A DNA stretch of 64,000 bases from Neoceratodus forsteri. Lineage: Eukaryota > Chordata > Ceratodontiformes > Ceratodontidae. The stretch covers positions 613,929,501 through 613,993,500 of the forward strand of contig CM057456.1 of the NCBI GenBank assembly GCA_016271365.2. The letters run 5' to 3'. Shown piece after piece: positions 43,829 to 55,149 of the stretch. Within the stretch, counting starts at the first letter, position 1; each line of letters begins with the position of its first letter. The position numbers were made by a program, and so were the translations under genes. A model generated the notes under the pieces. It was given only the letters and a program-made list of their open reading frames with translations, searched no databases and was not told the origin of the DNA.

Positions 43829-44692
43829 TCAGTTAAGGAATGTCCTGCCAAAGGAAGCATGCTGGCTGGCATTGACATCCAGAGCATAGCGCTTCACAAA
43901 AATGGGCACCGGGTGCCAAGTAGCCGCTTTGCAAATCTCAGTAATGGGAAATGAGCGTATCTCCACCAGGGATGCAGCAACCACTCTAGTTGAGAGTGTG
44001 TGTACCTGGCCTTCCAACTTGACCTGTGCCATAGAATAGCAATGGTGAAGGCATGCCACTATCCATGGAGAAATGCATCTGATGGAAACCAGCTATCCCA
44101 GCCGGGCCATATTGAAAGACACAAATAGTTACTTCACTTGACGGGTGTCCCCAGTCTTATCTATGTAGAATCGTAGGGCTCTCTTAAAATCCAGAGAATG
44201 AAGGGTGCATTCCCCTTCATTTTGGAAGTTAGCGAATTAAGTAGGCAGAACCAAGGGCTGGTTGAGGTGGAACTCTGAAACCACCTTGGGTAGGAACTTG
44301 GAGTGAGTACAGAGAACCACCATGTCCTTGTGAAAGATGGTGTATGGAGGGTCTGTGACTACAGCATGTGTCTCAGAGACCCTGTGGGCAGAGGTGATGG
44401 CAAAGAGAAAGGTGGGCTTCCAGGTCAGGAACTTCAACTCACATGTGGCTAGTGGCTCCAAATGTTTATGAGTGAGCATATCCAGCATGAGACTGATATC
44501 CCATGTGGCAACCAGCTTCCTAACCAGAGGCCTTGTGTGTAGAATGCCTTTGAGGAATCTCTTGAACAAAGGCATCTGAGCCAGAGACATATTTTGCACT
44601 GGCTTGTGATAGGCTGAAAGTCTGCAGAGGTGTACCTTGACAGTTGAATATTGCAATCCAGCATCTGAAAGGTCTAAGAGGTACTCCAGCAC
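43829..44692 (-). pseudogene. DIRS-A tyrosine recombinase
   Basis: 44,237-44,692 (151 residues): core-binding helices LLDLSDAGLQYSTVKVHLCRL, LFKRFLKGILHTRP, FLFAITSAHRVSETHAV (the Arg-containing R-V-S-E block), FLPKVVSEFHLNQP. 43,829-44,059: LEGQVHTLSTRVVAASL (H-x-x-R block region), ITEICKAATWHPVPIFVKRYAL, with Tyr in the K-R-Y context as nucleophile. A frame break lies between. The enzyme would integrate circular DNA without target duplication. Confidence 0.82.
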
Positions 44693-45531
44693 TTTATTTG
44701 GTGGGCATTAGAATGGATCAAGAGGGATGTTAACACACCATAGCGAAAAACACTTCCATTTAGTAGTGTAAGTCTTTCTGGTGGAGGGTTTATGCACTGC
44801 CAAAAGAATCTGTGACATTCTCTGGGAAACTTTGAACCTACCCACTTCTATCTCCTCAGGAGCCAGGCATGGAGATGAAGGGAGTGCAGACTAGGATGAA
44901 CCAGGGATCCTTGTGTCAGGAGATCCGTTCATAGAGGCAGTTGCTTTGGAGGACCCTCCGACAATTTTTTGATTAATGGAAACCAGATCTGTGGAGGCCA
45001 GTATGGTGCAATTAGAATCATTTTGCCCCTGTGCCTCTAGTCTGAGCAGCACCCTCTGAACTAGGGGTAGTGGGGGAAATGCAGAAAGCATCTTGTCCAC
45101 TGCTGTCTGAATGCATCCTGACCGAAAACACCAGGTTCTGGATTTCTGGGGCAACATAGAGGCAGTTTTTTGTTGAGAGGGGATGCAAAAAGGTCCACGT
45201 CCGGACTGCCCCACTCGTCAAAGAGCGACTGCACGATGTCTGGTGTAAGCGACCACTCGTGAGGATCCACCTCTGTTCTGCTGAGGTAATCCACCAGATT
45301 GTTACAAGTTCCTTGCAGATAGACTGCCTGAATCAGAGCACTGTGTTCGAAGTACGATTCCCATAACTTCATGGCTTCTCTGCACAAGGGGTAGGAGTGG
45401 GCTCCCCCCAGTTTGTGGATGTAATACAGCACTGCCTTGTTGTCTGTCTGAAGGATGAGTACTTGTGACAGAGGACATCCTTCAGGGCTCGAACAGAGTG
45501 CAGGACTGCTCCCATCTCCAGAATCTACCAT
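44693..45531 (-). pseudogene. DIRS-A RNase H domain and connector
   Basis: 45,061-45,531: LQTDNKAVLYYIHKLGG (T-D-N block), AVYLQGTCNNLVDYLSRTEVDPHEW (N-x-L-x-D-x-L-S-R block), DEWGSPDVDLFASPLN. These are RNase H and post-RNase H motifs of DIRS/Ty3-like pols. Below 45,060 a frame-shifted connector runs to the recombinase. No methyltransferase (DAM) motif was recognised. Confidence 0.82.
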
Positions 45532-46774
45532 GCAAGTGACCTCCTCAGGGGATCTATCACTTTGATGGGGTAAGATTGTGAGTGTGTCCTCGAGGAGAAA
45601 AAAAAGAGTTTAAAAAAATAAATTAAAAAAATATTGTGGGTGCATCGTTGGGGACCATTGTGTGCTGAGCATCCACTGAGTGGTCCTCGTGCAATCAAGC
45701 CAGAGGCACTATGAAAATGGGCGAGGCCATAAGACCCAACATCCATTGCATGGAGTGAGCTTGCACAGGGTTGCTCTCTCTCTCTCTCTCTCTCTGTCTC
45801 TCTGATGAAGTGAGCCATCTGAAGAATATTGTTCCTCCTGTCCTCTGGGAGAAAGGATCTCACCTTGGAAATGTGGGGGAGTGCCCCTATGAAGAGGAGC
45901 TGCCAAGAGGCTTGAAGCTGTGACTTTTCCAGGTTCAGCAGAACCCCCATGGAGGTGAGGATCTAAGATGATGTGCAGACAGCCTCTTGTGTCTCTTGCC
46001 TGGATGGGCTTGCTAACATCCAATCGTCTAGGTAGGGAAAGACTTGAACGATGAGCTTTCGAAGGTGTACAGAGAGAACTGCAAAACACTTTGTAAAGAC
46101 TCGAGGTGCCAAGGAAAGCCCAAAGGGCAGGACTCTGAACTGGTGGTGTTGACCCAAGGCCATAAAGTGGAGGTACCTGTGGTGACTTGGGTACATTGGA
46201 ACATGCTGGTAGGCATCTTGCAGATCCAGGGATGCCAGCCAGTCATACTGATGAAGAAGTGGAAGTAATGTTCCTAGGGAGACCATCCTGAACTTCTACC
46301 TGAATAAGAACTTGTTTAACTTCTGAGGTCTAGAATTGGGTGCATGCCGCCTGTCTTCTTGGAACTAGAAAGTACTGGGAGTAGAAACCTGTTTTCCTTT
46401 CTGTCCATGGAACCACTTCTACTGCCCTGTTTCTGAGAAGGACCTGTATCTTGAAAGTGAAAAGGTCTGACTGAGCAGCAGACAGACTGTGCTGTCGCTT
46501 GGGTGAAAGATCCAGAAGGATCTCTGCAAAATTGAGAGAGTAACCCTTTCAAACAATCCTGAGTACCCATTTGTCTGAGGTGATGGACTTCCACTGGTTG
46601 TGAAACTGAATCAGATGACCTCCCATTGCCCTGGAAATGTCCACCTCGGGCAGTTGAAGTGAGACCGGGGCCAGATTTTCAGAGGGTTGCACTGGGCACT
46701 TTCGAACCCTGTGCCTTTTACCACTGAGGAGGCTGGTTTCTGTTAAAGGCTACTCGACCTCTATCTCCAAAGAA
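45525..46774 (-). pseudogene. DIRS-A reverse transcriptase
   Basis: 46,316-46,594 and neighbouring frames: WKSITSDKWVLRIV, AVEVVPWTERKTGFYSQYFLVPRR. 45,963-46,286: LASLDLQDAYQHVPM (motif A Asp), FRVLPFGLSLAPRVFTKC, and VFPYLDDWMLASPSRQET with the intact YLDD active site. A (GA)n run at about 45,775-45,800 (minus strand) lies in the connector downstream. Frame breaks at about 46,290 and 45,960. Confidence 0.85.
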
Positions 46775-47005
46775 ATGGAAATTACGTACCTACCGTAATT
46801 CTTGATCTTCTTGAATGAAGTCTATATCACTCATTCACACTGATGGGATCTACACTGGAGGTGCTAGGACCCAGCGGGAGCAAACTTTTTGCAGGAGGGC
46901 CAGCGCCAAAGATGGAGCCACGAGGAGTGGCGCCGCGAGCCTCAGCTCATGAGGCAATGACTATCTCGGCGTCAACCCTCCGACTGCATCAGTACCTTTT
47001 TTTCC
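46775..47005 (+). repeat. DIRS-B left inverted terminal repeat
   Basis: From ATGGAAATTACG to CCTTTTTTTCCC. From GATCTTC onward it is the inverted counterpart of 52,425-52,615, e.g. CTCATTCACACTGATGGGAT here and its complement at about 52,570-52,590. Confidence 0.85.
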
Positions 47006-47179
47006 CGATGAGGTGCAGTGCAACTAACCTAGAAGGAGAGCCTAACAAAAAACCCGGACATGAGATAGTCTGGATGACCCATATCAGAAGGGTCAACAAA
47101 GAAGTCTTCACAGCCTAAAGATTGAGGGAGTGAAGACCAACAACAGAGGTGAACTCGGGGGATGGTGGGTGGGCGTGTG

Positions 47180-47295
47180 AGTGAGTGGTGGAGACTTTGT
47201 CCAAGAAGATCAAGAATTATGGTAGGTACGTAATTTCCATATCTTCCTGGGCATAAAGTCTCCACCACTCATTCACACTGAAGTGAAAGTACTGA
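47180..47295. repeat. DIRS-B internal complementary region
   Basis: AGTGGTGGAGACTTTGTCC...CAAGAATTATGGTAGGTACGTAATTTCCAT|ATCTTCCTGGGCATAAAGTCTCCACCACT. Junction at 47,240/47,241. The arms are complementary to each other (copies of the two inverted ends) around the one-sided extension. Confidence 0.88.
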
Positions 47296-47344
47296 GCTAA
47301 TAATCCCCCGAGAGGGTGGCAGGACAGACCAAGAGCTCACAATT

Positions 47345-48285
47345 TTAGGACAGAAGTCCATTAAGGATGGTCCTGCCAAATGAAAGATGCCACCTGGCAT
47401 GGACATCCAGGGCATAGTGCTTGACAAAAGTATGCACTGAGCTCCAGGTAGCCGCATTGCAAATATCTGCAATGGGCACGTTGAGGATTTCTGCCAGGGA
47501 TGCCGTGACTGCTCTAGTAGAGTGAGCATATACTCTGCCCTCTAGCTTAACCTGCACCATGGAATAACAGTGGCGAAGGCATGCCACCAGCCATGCTGAA
47601 TTGCATCTGATAGCAACAGGTTGACCCAGCCAGGTCTCAATGAAGCAAACAAACAGTTGTTGAGCTTTGTGAATTTGTTTTGTTCTATCTAAATAGAAAT
47701 GCAGAGCTCTTTTGACAGCCAAAGAATGAAGGGTATTCTCTCCTTCATTTGGGAAGTTCGCAAGTAAGTAGGTAGGACTAAAGGTTGGTTTAGATGGAAT
47801 TCTGAAACAACCTTAGGGAGAAACTTAAGATGAGACCTAAGAACTACTTTGTCCTTATGAAACACAGTATACGGAGAGTCTTTGACCAAGGCATGCATTT
47901 CAGAGACCCTGCAAGCCAAGGTAATAGCCACCAGGAAGGCTGTTTTCCAAGTGAGAAATTTCAGCTCACAGGTAGCTAGAGGTTCGAAAGGTTTTCAAAT
48001 GAGTATGTCTAGCACAAGATTATTGTTCCAGGCTGCAACTGGATGTCTGATAGGAGGCCTGGTATGCAGAATACCCTTAAGAAACCTCTTAACTGCTGGT
48101 AACTGAGCCAGTGATGAGGAAAGTACTGGCTCATGATAAGCTGAAATGGCACAAATGTGAACTTTGACTGTAGCTAATTGTAGACCTGAATTTGAGAGGT
48201 CTAAAAGGAACTCTAGAACTTTATTTGAGGGCAGGAAAAAGGATTCAAAGATGATCTTGCACACCGGAGAGAAAAACGCTTCCAT
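47345..48285 (-). pseudogene. DIRS-B tyrosine recombinase
   Basis: Three frames: 47,995-48,285 (FLLDLSNSGLQLATVKVHIC, AVKRFLKGILHTRP), 47,689-47,931 (ITLACRVSEMHALV with the catalytic-Arg block, FLPKVVSEFHLNQP), 47,345-47,722 (VYAHSTRAVTASLAEIL with A-H-S-T-R, IADICNAATWSSVHTFVKHYAL with the nucleophile Tyr in K-H-Y). All expected catalytic blocks are present but split by frameshifts. Confidence 0.85.
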
Positions 48286-49457
48286 TTGGTTGTGTAAGTT
48301 TTTCTAGTGGCAGGTTTACGCACAGCCAAAAGAATATCTGAGACTCTACGAGAGACACTGAACCAGTTCACGTCTATCTCTTCAGGAGCCAAGCATGAAG
48401 GTGAAGTGACCTCAGATTGGGATGGACCACAGGCCCCTGAGTCAGAAGGTTCATCTGAAGGGGAAGCGCTTTTGGAGGAGTTTCCAACATACTGTTGAGT
48501 AACGGAAACCATATTTGTCAAGGCCAGAAGGAAGCAATGAGGATAATTTTGTCCCCCTGGGACTCGAACTTGAGAAGCACCCTCTGAATTAGAGGAAGAG
48601 GAGGAAAGGCGTGTAGAAAGTGTTTTGTCCACTGCAGCCTGAATGTATCCTGACAGAAAATGCCAGGCCCTGGATTTCTGGAGCAGAAGAGAGGCAGTTT
48701 TGTGTGAGTGGGGATGCAAAAAGGTCCAGGTCTGGAGTTCCCACTCTGCAAATAGTGACTGAACTACGGTTGAGTCTAGAGACCACTCGTGAGGATCTGT
48801 CTGTTCTGCTGAGATGGTCTGCCAGTTTGTTCTGCACTCCAGCAGGTAGACCACCTGAATTAAAGCCTTGTACTCAGACACCATTCCCACACTCTCGCTT
48901 CCCTGCATAAAGGGTAGGAGTGTGCATCGCCTGCTTGCTGATGTAATACATCACTGCTTTGTTGTCCGTTTGAGGAGAATGTTCTTGTGATAGAGAACAT
49001 CCTTCAAAGTCCGGACTGCATAAAGGATGGCTCTCATTTCTAAGACATTTATGTGAAACTGGGACTCTGTCCTGAGTCCACGACCTTGGGTGTGAGATTC
49101 TGACAGTGAGCTCCCATCAGGGACATGTCTGTGGTAATGGAAATCTGGTGATGTAGGGGAGCAAAGGGATACCCTTCCAGAAGATTTTCCCTTTATGACA
49201 ACCAGGTGAGTGACCTCTTCAGAGTTTCTGTCACCTTGATAAGAAAGGACTGAGTGAGTGGTGGGGACCACTGAGTACTCAGCATCCATTGGGAGGTTCT
49301 CATGTGGAGACATGCTAGTGGTACAGTGAACACCGAGGATGCCATGAGACCCAGCATCCGTTGCATCGAGATAGCTCAAACCGGGCTGTTCTCTCTGATG
49401 TATTGGGTTATCTATGGGATATACTCCTTCTGTCCTCTGGTAGAAAAGTTTTTGCAC
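48213..49457 (-). pseudogene. DIRS-B RNase H and connector to recombinase
   Basis: 48,951-49,457: DRNSEEVTHLVVIKGKSSG, and INVLEMRAILYAVRTLKDVLYHKNI, the E-M-R-A helix block of RNase H. The T-D-N block follows in another frame at about 48,960. 48,589-48,908: ALIQVVYLLECRTNWQTISAEQTDPHEW (degenerate D-x-L-S-R block). 48,213-48,500: ISRRVSDILLAVRKPATRKTYTTKWKRF, the start of the recombinase N-terminal domain. Confidence 0.8.
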
Positions 49458-50619
49458 AGGAGGTGTCCAGAAGAGTTCCTATGAAAAGGAGCTTCTGGGA
49501 GGGCTGCAACTATGATTTCTTGAGATTTAGCAGGTCTCCCATGGACGTGAGAAAGTCCAAGGCAATGGCTATGGCGTCGAGAGTTTCTTGCCTGGAAGGG
49601 CTTGCTAGAAGCCAGTTGTCCAGATATAGGAACACTCGTATTCTGATCTTTCTGAGGTGCGCTGCTAGAATTGCACAACACTTTGCAAAAACTTGTGGCA
49701 CCAAGGATAGCCCAAAGGGCTGGACTCTGAACTAATAATGCTGGCTCAAAGCCACGAACCTTAGGCATTTGTGATGCTTTGGGTGAATAGGAATATGTTG
49801 GTAAGCATCCTGCATGTCCAGGGAGGCTAGCCAGTCATGCTGATGAAGCAAAGGTAATGGGGTTCTAAGTGATATAATTTTGAACTTCTCCTTGGGAAGA
49901 AATTTGTTTAATTTTCTGAGGTCCAAAATGGGGCACATGCCCCCGGTTTTCTTTGGAATTAGAAAGTAATGGGAGTAGAACCCTGTGTTCCATTGATCCA
50001 GCGGCACTAGTTCTGCTGCCCTGTTGTTCAGAAGGCCTTGTATCTCAGAAGCGAGAAGTTCTGACTGAAGTACAGACAACCTGGGCTGTCGTTTGGGGGG
50101 ATGATCCGGAGGGTTCTCTGAAAGATTGAGGGAATACCCCTTGCGGATTATCTGGAGGACCCATTTGTCCAATGTTATGGACTTCCACTGGCTGTAGAAT
50201 TGAGTCGGATGACCTCCCACTGCTGAGGAAGAGTCCCCCTCGGGCAGCTGAGGTGGACTTGGACCAGAATCAGAAGACAGCACTAGGTGCTTCGGCCCTT
50301 GTGCTTCTGTTGCATTTTCTTTTGAGACTGGGGGCTTGGTTATTAAAACTTCCCTGCCTTTGCCTCGAAAGGATTGACGGTTGTGAAACTGGCACTTATT
50401 AACACCCCGAGAAGGGTCAGGAGCAGGTTGAGCAAATTTAATGGCAGACCTAGTCTTTTGTGTGGCCTCTAGGGCTTGCTCTACTTGAGGACCGAAGAGA
50501 TACACACCGAAGGGTAACACCATGACCTGTTGCTGGGCATCATTCGTGAAGCCTGAAGTGCGCAGCCAGGAATGACGGCGGGTACAAATGCCCACTGGCC
50601 GCTTGGGAGGCAGTATCAA
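49458..50619 (-). pseudogene. DIRS-B gag C-terminus and reverse transcriptase
   Basis: A 295-residue frame (49,732-50,619) contains CTRRHSWLRTSGFTNDAQQQ (gag C-terminal block), QSFRGKGREV, WKSITLDKWVLQIIRKGYSL, VPLDQWNTGFYSHYFLIPKKTGG (RT fingers) and LASLDMQDAYQHIPI (motif A). Continuing in 49,510-49,704: VPQVFAKC and VFLYLDNWLLASPSRQET, where the active site is YLDN; the second Asp is Asn. DIRS-A keeps YLDD. Confidence 0.87.
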
Positions 50620-52215
50620 AAGCGTCCATAGCTGCTTTAACCTGTTGATTGTTGGATTCGATACCCCTGGTTATGGTTTGAAGAAGCTCTGAATTAGTGT
50701 CCGACTCTGGTAGTGCTTCTACCATTTGTTTGAGTGAATGCCAAAGAATATAGTCACACTGAGAGAAATAGCCCTGGTAGTTGGCATTACACATACCCAG
50801 GGAGGATGCAGCAAAGACTCCCTTACCTAAAGTATCTATATTACAAGATTATTTGTTTATAGGTTGGGCTGTAGTAGCCTGAGGGAGGATGACATTATAA
50901 TTCTCTGCCAAGACTACAATAGGGTTCACAAAGGCTTGGGAGGCCAAAATGGATCGATCCTTGGGAGCAGCATACTTTCTATCTATGGACTTAGCCACAG
51001 AAGGAATGAGAGCAGGATTATTCCATACCATTTGAGAAAACGTCTCAAAGGAAGGCTGTACCAGGGGAGTTAAATGCATAGGGATGTCTGGGATATGAAG
51101 GTATTGGAGCCTTAAAAGCTTCCAGGATTGATATCCGTAGTCTGGAGAAAAAGAGTGGAATTCAAATTTTTCAGCAGAGACTTAATTGACAGATCCTCAA
51201 CCACAGGCTCTGCAATAGGATTAGATCCTGTTCCTTCCATGTCATCACCCAACCTAAGGTCTGGGTCAGGCTTAGTATCTTCTGACAGCCCAGGAGGAAC
51301 TGTATGGACAGTAAAGGAGTGAAAATAGGAAGGAAAAGGGTTTGAAGTCGAGAAGCTCTGAAGGCTGGAAGGCGTCACACCAAGTCTCGGCACCGAAGAG
51401 CACGACACCGCCTGACCCAGCGTAGAGCACGGCACCGACAGAGCCCTTGGTGCCGAGGATGGTGCCGAAAAGCCACACGGTGCTGAGGATGGTGCCAAAA
51501 GGCCACACGGTGCAGTGGGCAGCGCCGACAATCCTAACAGTGACGAGGACAGCACCAACAGATGCATCGATGCCGAGCAACCCATCAATGCCAATGGCAC
51601 CGAAACCAATGCAGGGCTCTGAAAACTAAGATTTGAGGAGAAAGACGGAAGATACCAGGAGATAGAGGCATCAGTGTGGCCCCCTATGCCGCAGCCATGT
51701 GAGAAACACCTGAGCGTGGAGTCAACGGCACCGAAGAAGGCGCCGCACGACTAGGGAGGCCCAACCGCCTACCTAATCCCCTAAAGGGTCCAAGTGCCCC
51801 TGAGTGACCAGGCCACATAGCTGGACCAACCTCTGAGCCCATTGCTCCATCAGAGCAGCCCACTGATGAAACTGCTCATCTGAAGCCCTACCAGAAGGCG
51901 GGGAAAGGCTCCAATGTTGAAGAGGTCGGTGACCGGAAACAGAAACTGGTGACTCCGGAGGGGGAGACCGGCAACTGACCCCAATGACCGACCGTCAAAG
52001 CGCAGACATACCAGAAGGCGACCTCGAATGATGCCTTCACTTTTTTGACCTGTGGGCCGAAGAAGAGCTCAAGGCCGGGCGGTGCTGAGAATGCAACAGT
52101 TTTCTTTTATGCTTCCGGGGGGACCGCCCGTCCCTCAGGCACTGGACCATCTGTCCGTTGTCAGACACCTCCTCCGGAGAGAGGGCAGCGGACCACACCC
52201 AGCCTGGCTGACTGA
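50540..52215 (-). pseudogene. DIRS-B gag
   Basis: Order on the minus strand: a basic SR-like N-terminus (about 51,950-52,215), a Ser/Ala/Pro/Gly low-complexity repeat zone (51,400-51,600; LAPSSAPCGFSAPSSAPR), an acidic segment with DDMEGTGSNP, a capsid-like part (50,849-51,079: NNPALIPSVAKSIDRKYAAPKDRSIL) and 50,540-50,794 (GYFSQCDYILWHSLKQMVEAL, QVKAAMDAFDTASQAA). DIRS-A has the same blocks at 53.1-53.6 kb. It would form the nucleocapsid-like particle. Confidence 0.75.
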
Positions 52216-52424
52216 ACAGCTTTCATACGGCTCTACCGTCACCTGACCTGCTTATGGTTGACTCTGTCAATGTAGGCTGAGACTTCTTTCTTGTAATAAG
52301 AATAAATTATAGTAGCGATACTTATTTGAAAAATACTACAAAATAATAAACTGAAACTATGCTGCTAGTTTGAAGTTTGACTGCATGAAAGCAATGTCAC
52401 ACTGTAGCACTCGACGGGTGGGAA

Positions 52425-52615
52425 AAAAGGAACTAAGGCAGTTGGAGGGTCGATGCCAAGATAGTCATTGCCACATGAGCTGAGGCTTGGCGCCATTTCT
52501 CATGGCTCCATCTCTGGTGCCAGCCCTCCTGCAAAGGTTTGTTCTGCTGGGTCCTAGCCCCAGCGTAGATCCTATCAGTGTGAATGAGTGGTGGAGACTT
52601 CATGTTCAGGAAGAT
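52425..52615 (-). repeat. DIRS-B right inverted terminal repeat
   Basis: Inverted relative to 46,800-47,005 and lacking its outer extension; ends GGAAGAT at 52,615. Confidence 0.85.
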
Positions 52616-54930
52616 CTGCCTGTTATGAAGTTGTCCCTGGTTTCCACCCTTTGTGGAGCAGAAGAAGCCGGCTTGGCTGTTTTAATGGCAGTTCTGGTCT
52701 TCTGAGCAGCCTCTAGTGCTTGCTCAACTTGAAGGCCAAGCAGATGAGCTTTAGTGGGGTCCTGCCTTTTGTCTTCTGGTCTGTGTACATGCACTTTTGA
52801 GGTTTGTACTTTGTATTTTTGCCTTATTAAAACTGCTTTTGAATTACAGCATTGTCTGTTGTGGTCGTTTATGTAGTGGGTAGTGCTGGATTGTTTGTAC
52901 TGGCTGTTCATTGTTCTATATAGCACACCCAGCCGTGGGGCAGCTTTTTTTAGTTGAGACCAAACAGATAAGCACTATCAAAAGGGACATTCATGATCTG
53001 AATAAAATCCTTATGTTCTCCCAGGAGTGCCACCAGATACAAATCCCAGTGGCAGCAGCTCTAGCTGCAGTGCCATAGGCATCCATAGAAGATTTTAGCT
53101 GATGACTGTTGGATTCTATGCCCCGGTAATAATTTGCATAAACTCTATGGTACAGTCAGACTCCAGGAGATTCTCAACCATTGATTTGAGAGAGTTCCAA
53201 AGCACATATTCATATTGGGAGAAGTGTCCCAAATAACTAGCAATATGCATGCCTAGGGTTGCAGCCACAACATCTCGCTTCCCTAAGGTGTCAATCTTAC
53301 AAGATTCCTTAGTGATAGGACATGCTGATGACTCCTGAGGGAGAACAGCCTTGTCGTTCTCTGCAAGGAAAACCAAAGCATTTGTGATAGGTTGTGATGC
53401 TAAGAATGGTATGTCCTTGGAAAGGGTATATTTCCTGTCTATGGACTTGGTCACAGAAGGAATCAGAGCTCGCCTCTCCCACAATGCCTGTGATAAAGTC
53501 GCGAAGTGGGGTGGGGGGATAGAAGGCATAAGACTCACAGGAGCATTAGGAATATGAAGGAACTCAAGGCCCAAAAGCCTACTTGGGTTCACAGAGGAGG
53601 TCTTCAGAGCCAGGTAGTCCCTATGTTCTTCAGAAGAGACTAGAAGGAAAGGTCTTCAACTAGGGGTTCAACTGGGACAGAGGGCTACTCATCCAAGCTG
53701 TAGAAAGAGTCATCCTTGCCTTCATCAGGTAAAATAAGGTCAGGGTCAGACTCATCATGCTCTACCACTACCCTGGAGAAATCAGAAGCAGCTCTTGTGA
53801 GGCCGAAGCCTGGCCTAGGCAAGGGGTAGACAGGCAACAGTGGAACCGCCAATGGCATCGAAGACCTCCATTCCATGCACGGCACCGAATACGGCACCAC
53901 AGGGTTTGGCACAGAATGCAGCACCAAAGGACCCAGCACAGAACATGGCACAGAAGTACCTGGTGATGAACGTGACAATGAAGGACCCAGCACCGAACGT
54001 GGTACAAAAGAACCTGACGCGGCACCTAAGAACCCAGCATCGGATGCGGCACAGAAGAACCGGGCACCGAGGTCTGAGAACCACTGCCAGACCTGGAAAA
54101 AGAGAGTGAGGGGAGCAGTATCTGTGCTGACCCATGTGAGGCATCAGAGTGAGGGGGAAAGGCATGTGGAACGAATGTTAACGGTGTTGGTACTGGCGAG
54201 GGCGGAAACTCCATCACCAGCACTGAACACCCTTTCTGTCCTGAAAGCCTCAACTGTGGTCCAGCGGCTCCCAGCCCCGAGGGCCCCAGAACTGGGTCCA
54301 CTGGAAGGGGCAAATGAGATAGATGCAGTACCCACTGCTCTATAAGACTATAAGAGTGGCCCAGTGGTGAAACTGCTCACCGGAAACCCTGCAAGAGGAT
54401 AGAGAGGGGCTCCAGTGTCAAGACTCCCGGCCATTAAGAACGGAGGCCACTAAGGACCCTGGAGGGATCAGGGTGGGCCTACTGCTTTCCACTACTGAAG
54501 ACTCCCTTGCAGACATACCAAGGGGTGACCTCAAGTGGTACTGATTCTTCTTCTTCCACCCAGAAGAAGAGCTTGAGGTCAAGTGGCACCAGGTCCTCAA
54601 TTGAGACCAGGAACGGGCCTCTTCTTTTTGTGCTTACAGGACTGTTCTTCACCCCCAAGCACCGCATTGTCCATAGTCTGAGCCCCGAAAGGGCAGTGGG
54701 CCAGACACAGCCCCACTGCCAGAATAGCTTTCCAGTGAAGTCTGCTTATCGTACCGAGACCGTCCATGGTAGACTCCATTGATGGCAGGGCCGAGAGAAA
54801 AACTTCTTTCTTCTTTCTTGTAAAATAACAGAGAATGAAGAACAACAATACTAAAATGAACTGAACATCTATAAGCTGTTGTTGTATAGACATGAAGATT
54901 TGACTCCCAGTGGGTGAGTGACATCATCAC
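52616..54930 (-). pseudogene. DIRS-A gag
   Basis: 54,480-54,900: basic/acidic N-terminus (EEQSCKHKKKRPVPGLN). 53,685-54,165: low-complexity Ser/Gly/Pro/Val zone from GGCACC-type repeats (PSLSRSSPGTSVPCSVLGP), then ESDPDLILPDEGKDD. 53,116-53,592: capsid-like block with RALIPSVTKSIDRKYTLSKDIPFLASQ, IDTLGKRDVVAATLGMHIASYLGH, QYEYVLWNSLKSMVE. 52,606-52,926: HLLGLQVEQALEAAQKTRTAIK up to the DIRS-B insertion. Broken by frameshifts. Confidence 0.77.
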
Positions 54931-54949
54931 TGAAGCGTACTCAATGGCA

Positions 54950-55149
54950 CGAAAAAAGGAACTGAGGCAGTTGGAGGGTCGACACCGAGGTAGCCTACAC
55001 AGGGCAAGCTAATCTCGCGGTGCCATGCATGCACGGTCCTACCATGGTGCCGGCCCTCCTGAAGATGTTTGGCTCCTGTAGGGTCCTAGCACCTCCGGCT
55101 AGAACCCAGAAGTATGAATAAACAGTGAAGACTTTAAATCCAGGAAGAT
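54950..55149 (-). repeat. DIRS-A right inverted terminal repeat
   Basis: About 200 bp, ending GAAGAT at 55,149; inverted counterpart of 43,290-43,490. Confidence 0.82.

Larger units (their letters stand above)
43264..46774 (-). mobile_element. DIRS-A, left segment (left end, YR, RNase H, RT)
   Basis: Larger half of a roughly 6.05-kb DIRS element whose other half is 52,616-55,149. On the minus strand the order is gag (right segment), RT, RNase H, tyrosine recombinase, complementary region, left inverted terminal repeat. DIRS-B interrupts gag near its end: the protein text ...TRDNFITGR at 52.6 kb continues as FFGDRGRVAF at 46.76 kb, where uninterrupted DIRS-B reads FHNRQSFRGKGREV. Confidence 0.85.
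46775..52615 (-). mobile_element. DIRS-B: end-to-end DIRS element, 5.84 kb
   Basis: Nested in DIRS-A gag. Left end ATGGAAATTACGTACC (46,775), right end ...GTTCAGGAAGAT (52,615), both as predicted by its own complementary region. Contents on the minus strand: right terminal repeat, leader, gag, RT, RNase H, recombinase, complementary region, left terminal repeat. No target duplication, as expected for recombinase-mediated insertion. Several frameshifts. Confidence 0.88.
52616..55149 (-). mobile_element. DIRS-A, right segment (right end and gag)
   Basis: The other part of DIRS-A: right terminal repeat, leader and gag down to the point where DIRS-B entered. The right end is ...CCAGGAAGAT at 55,149. 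The right repeat resembles the left repeat at 43,264-43,490 more than it resembles DIRS-B ends (shared TCTGGGTTCTAGC and CATGC-GCA segments), which supports pairing these two segments. Confidence 0.85.

Noticed and set aside
44693..45060. A DAM-type methyltransferase domain in the DIRS elements
   Set aside because: No D-P-P-Y-type motif in a supporting context. The TDPPY in the recombinase ORF (about 44,350) sits inside the recombinase domain and is coincidental.
43264..47295. LTRs of a Ty3/gypsy or retroviral element
   Set aside because: Terminal repeats are inverted rather than direct. There is a tyrosine recombinase rather than an integrase, no protease was recognised, and complementary regions are present: DIRS, not LTR class.
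47882..48106. Small plus-strand ORFs opposite the recombinase of DIRS-B
   Set aside because: Shadows of the minus-strand recombinase frames.
53840..54345. Plus-strand ORFs rich in Gly-Thr-Glu/Pro at 53.8-54.3 kb
   Set aside because: They are antisense shadows of the DIRS-A gag low-complexity zone; the minus strand carries the gag blocks on both sides.
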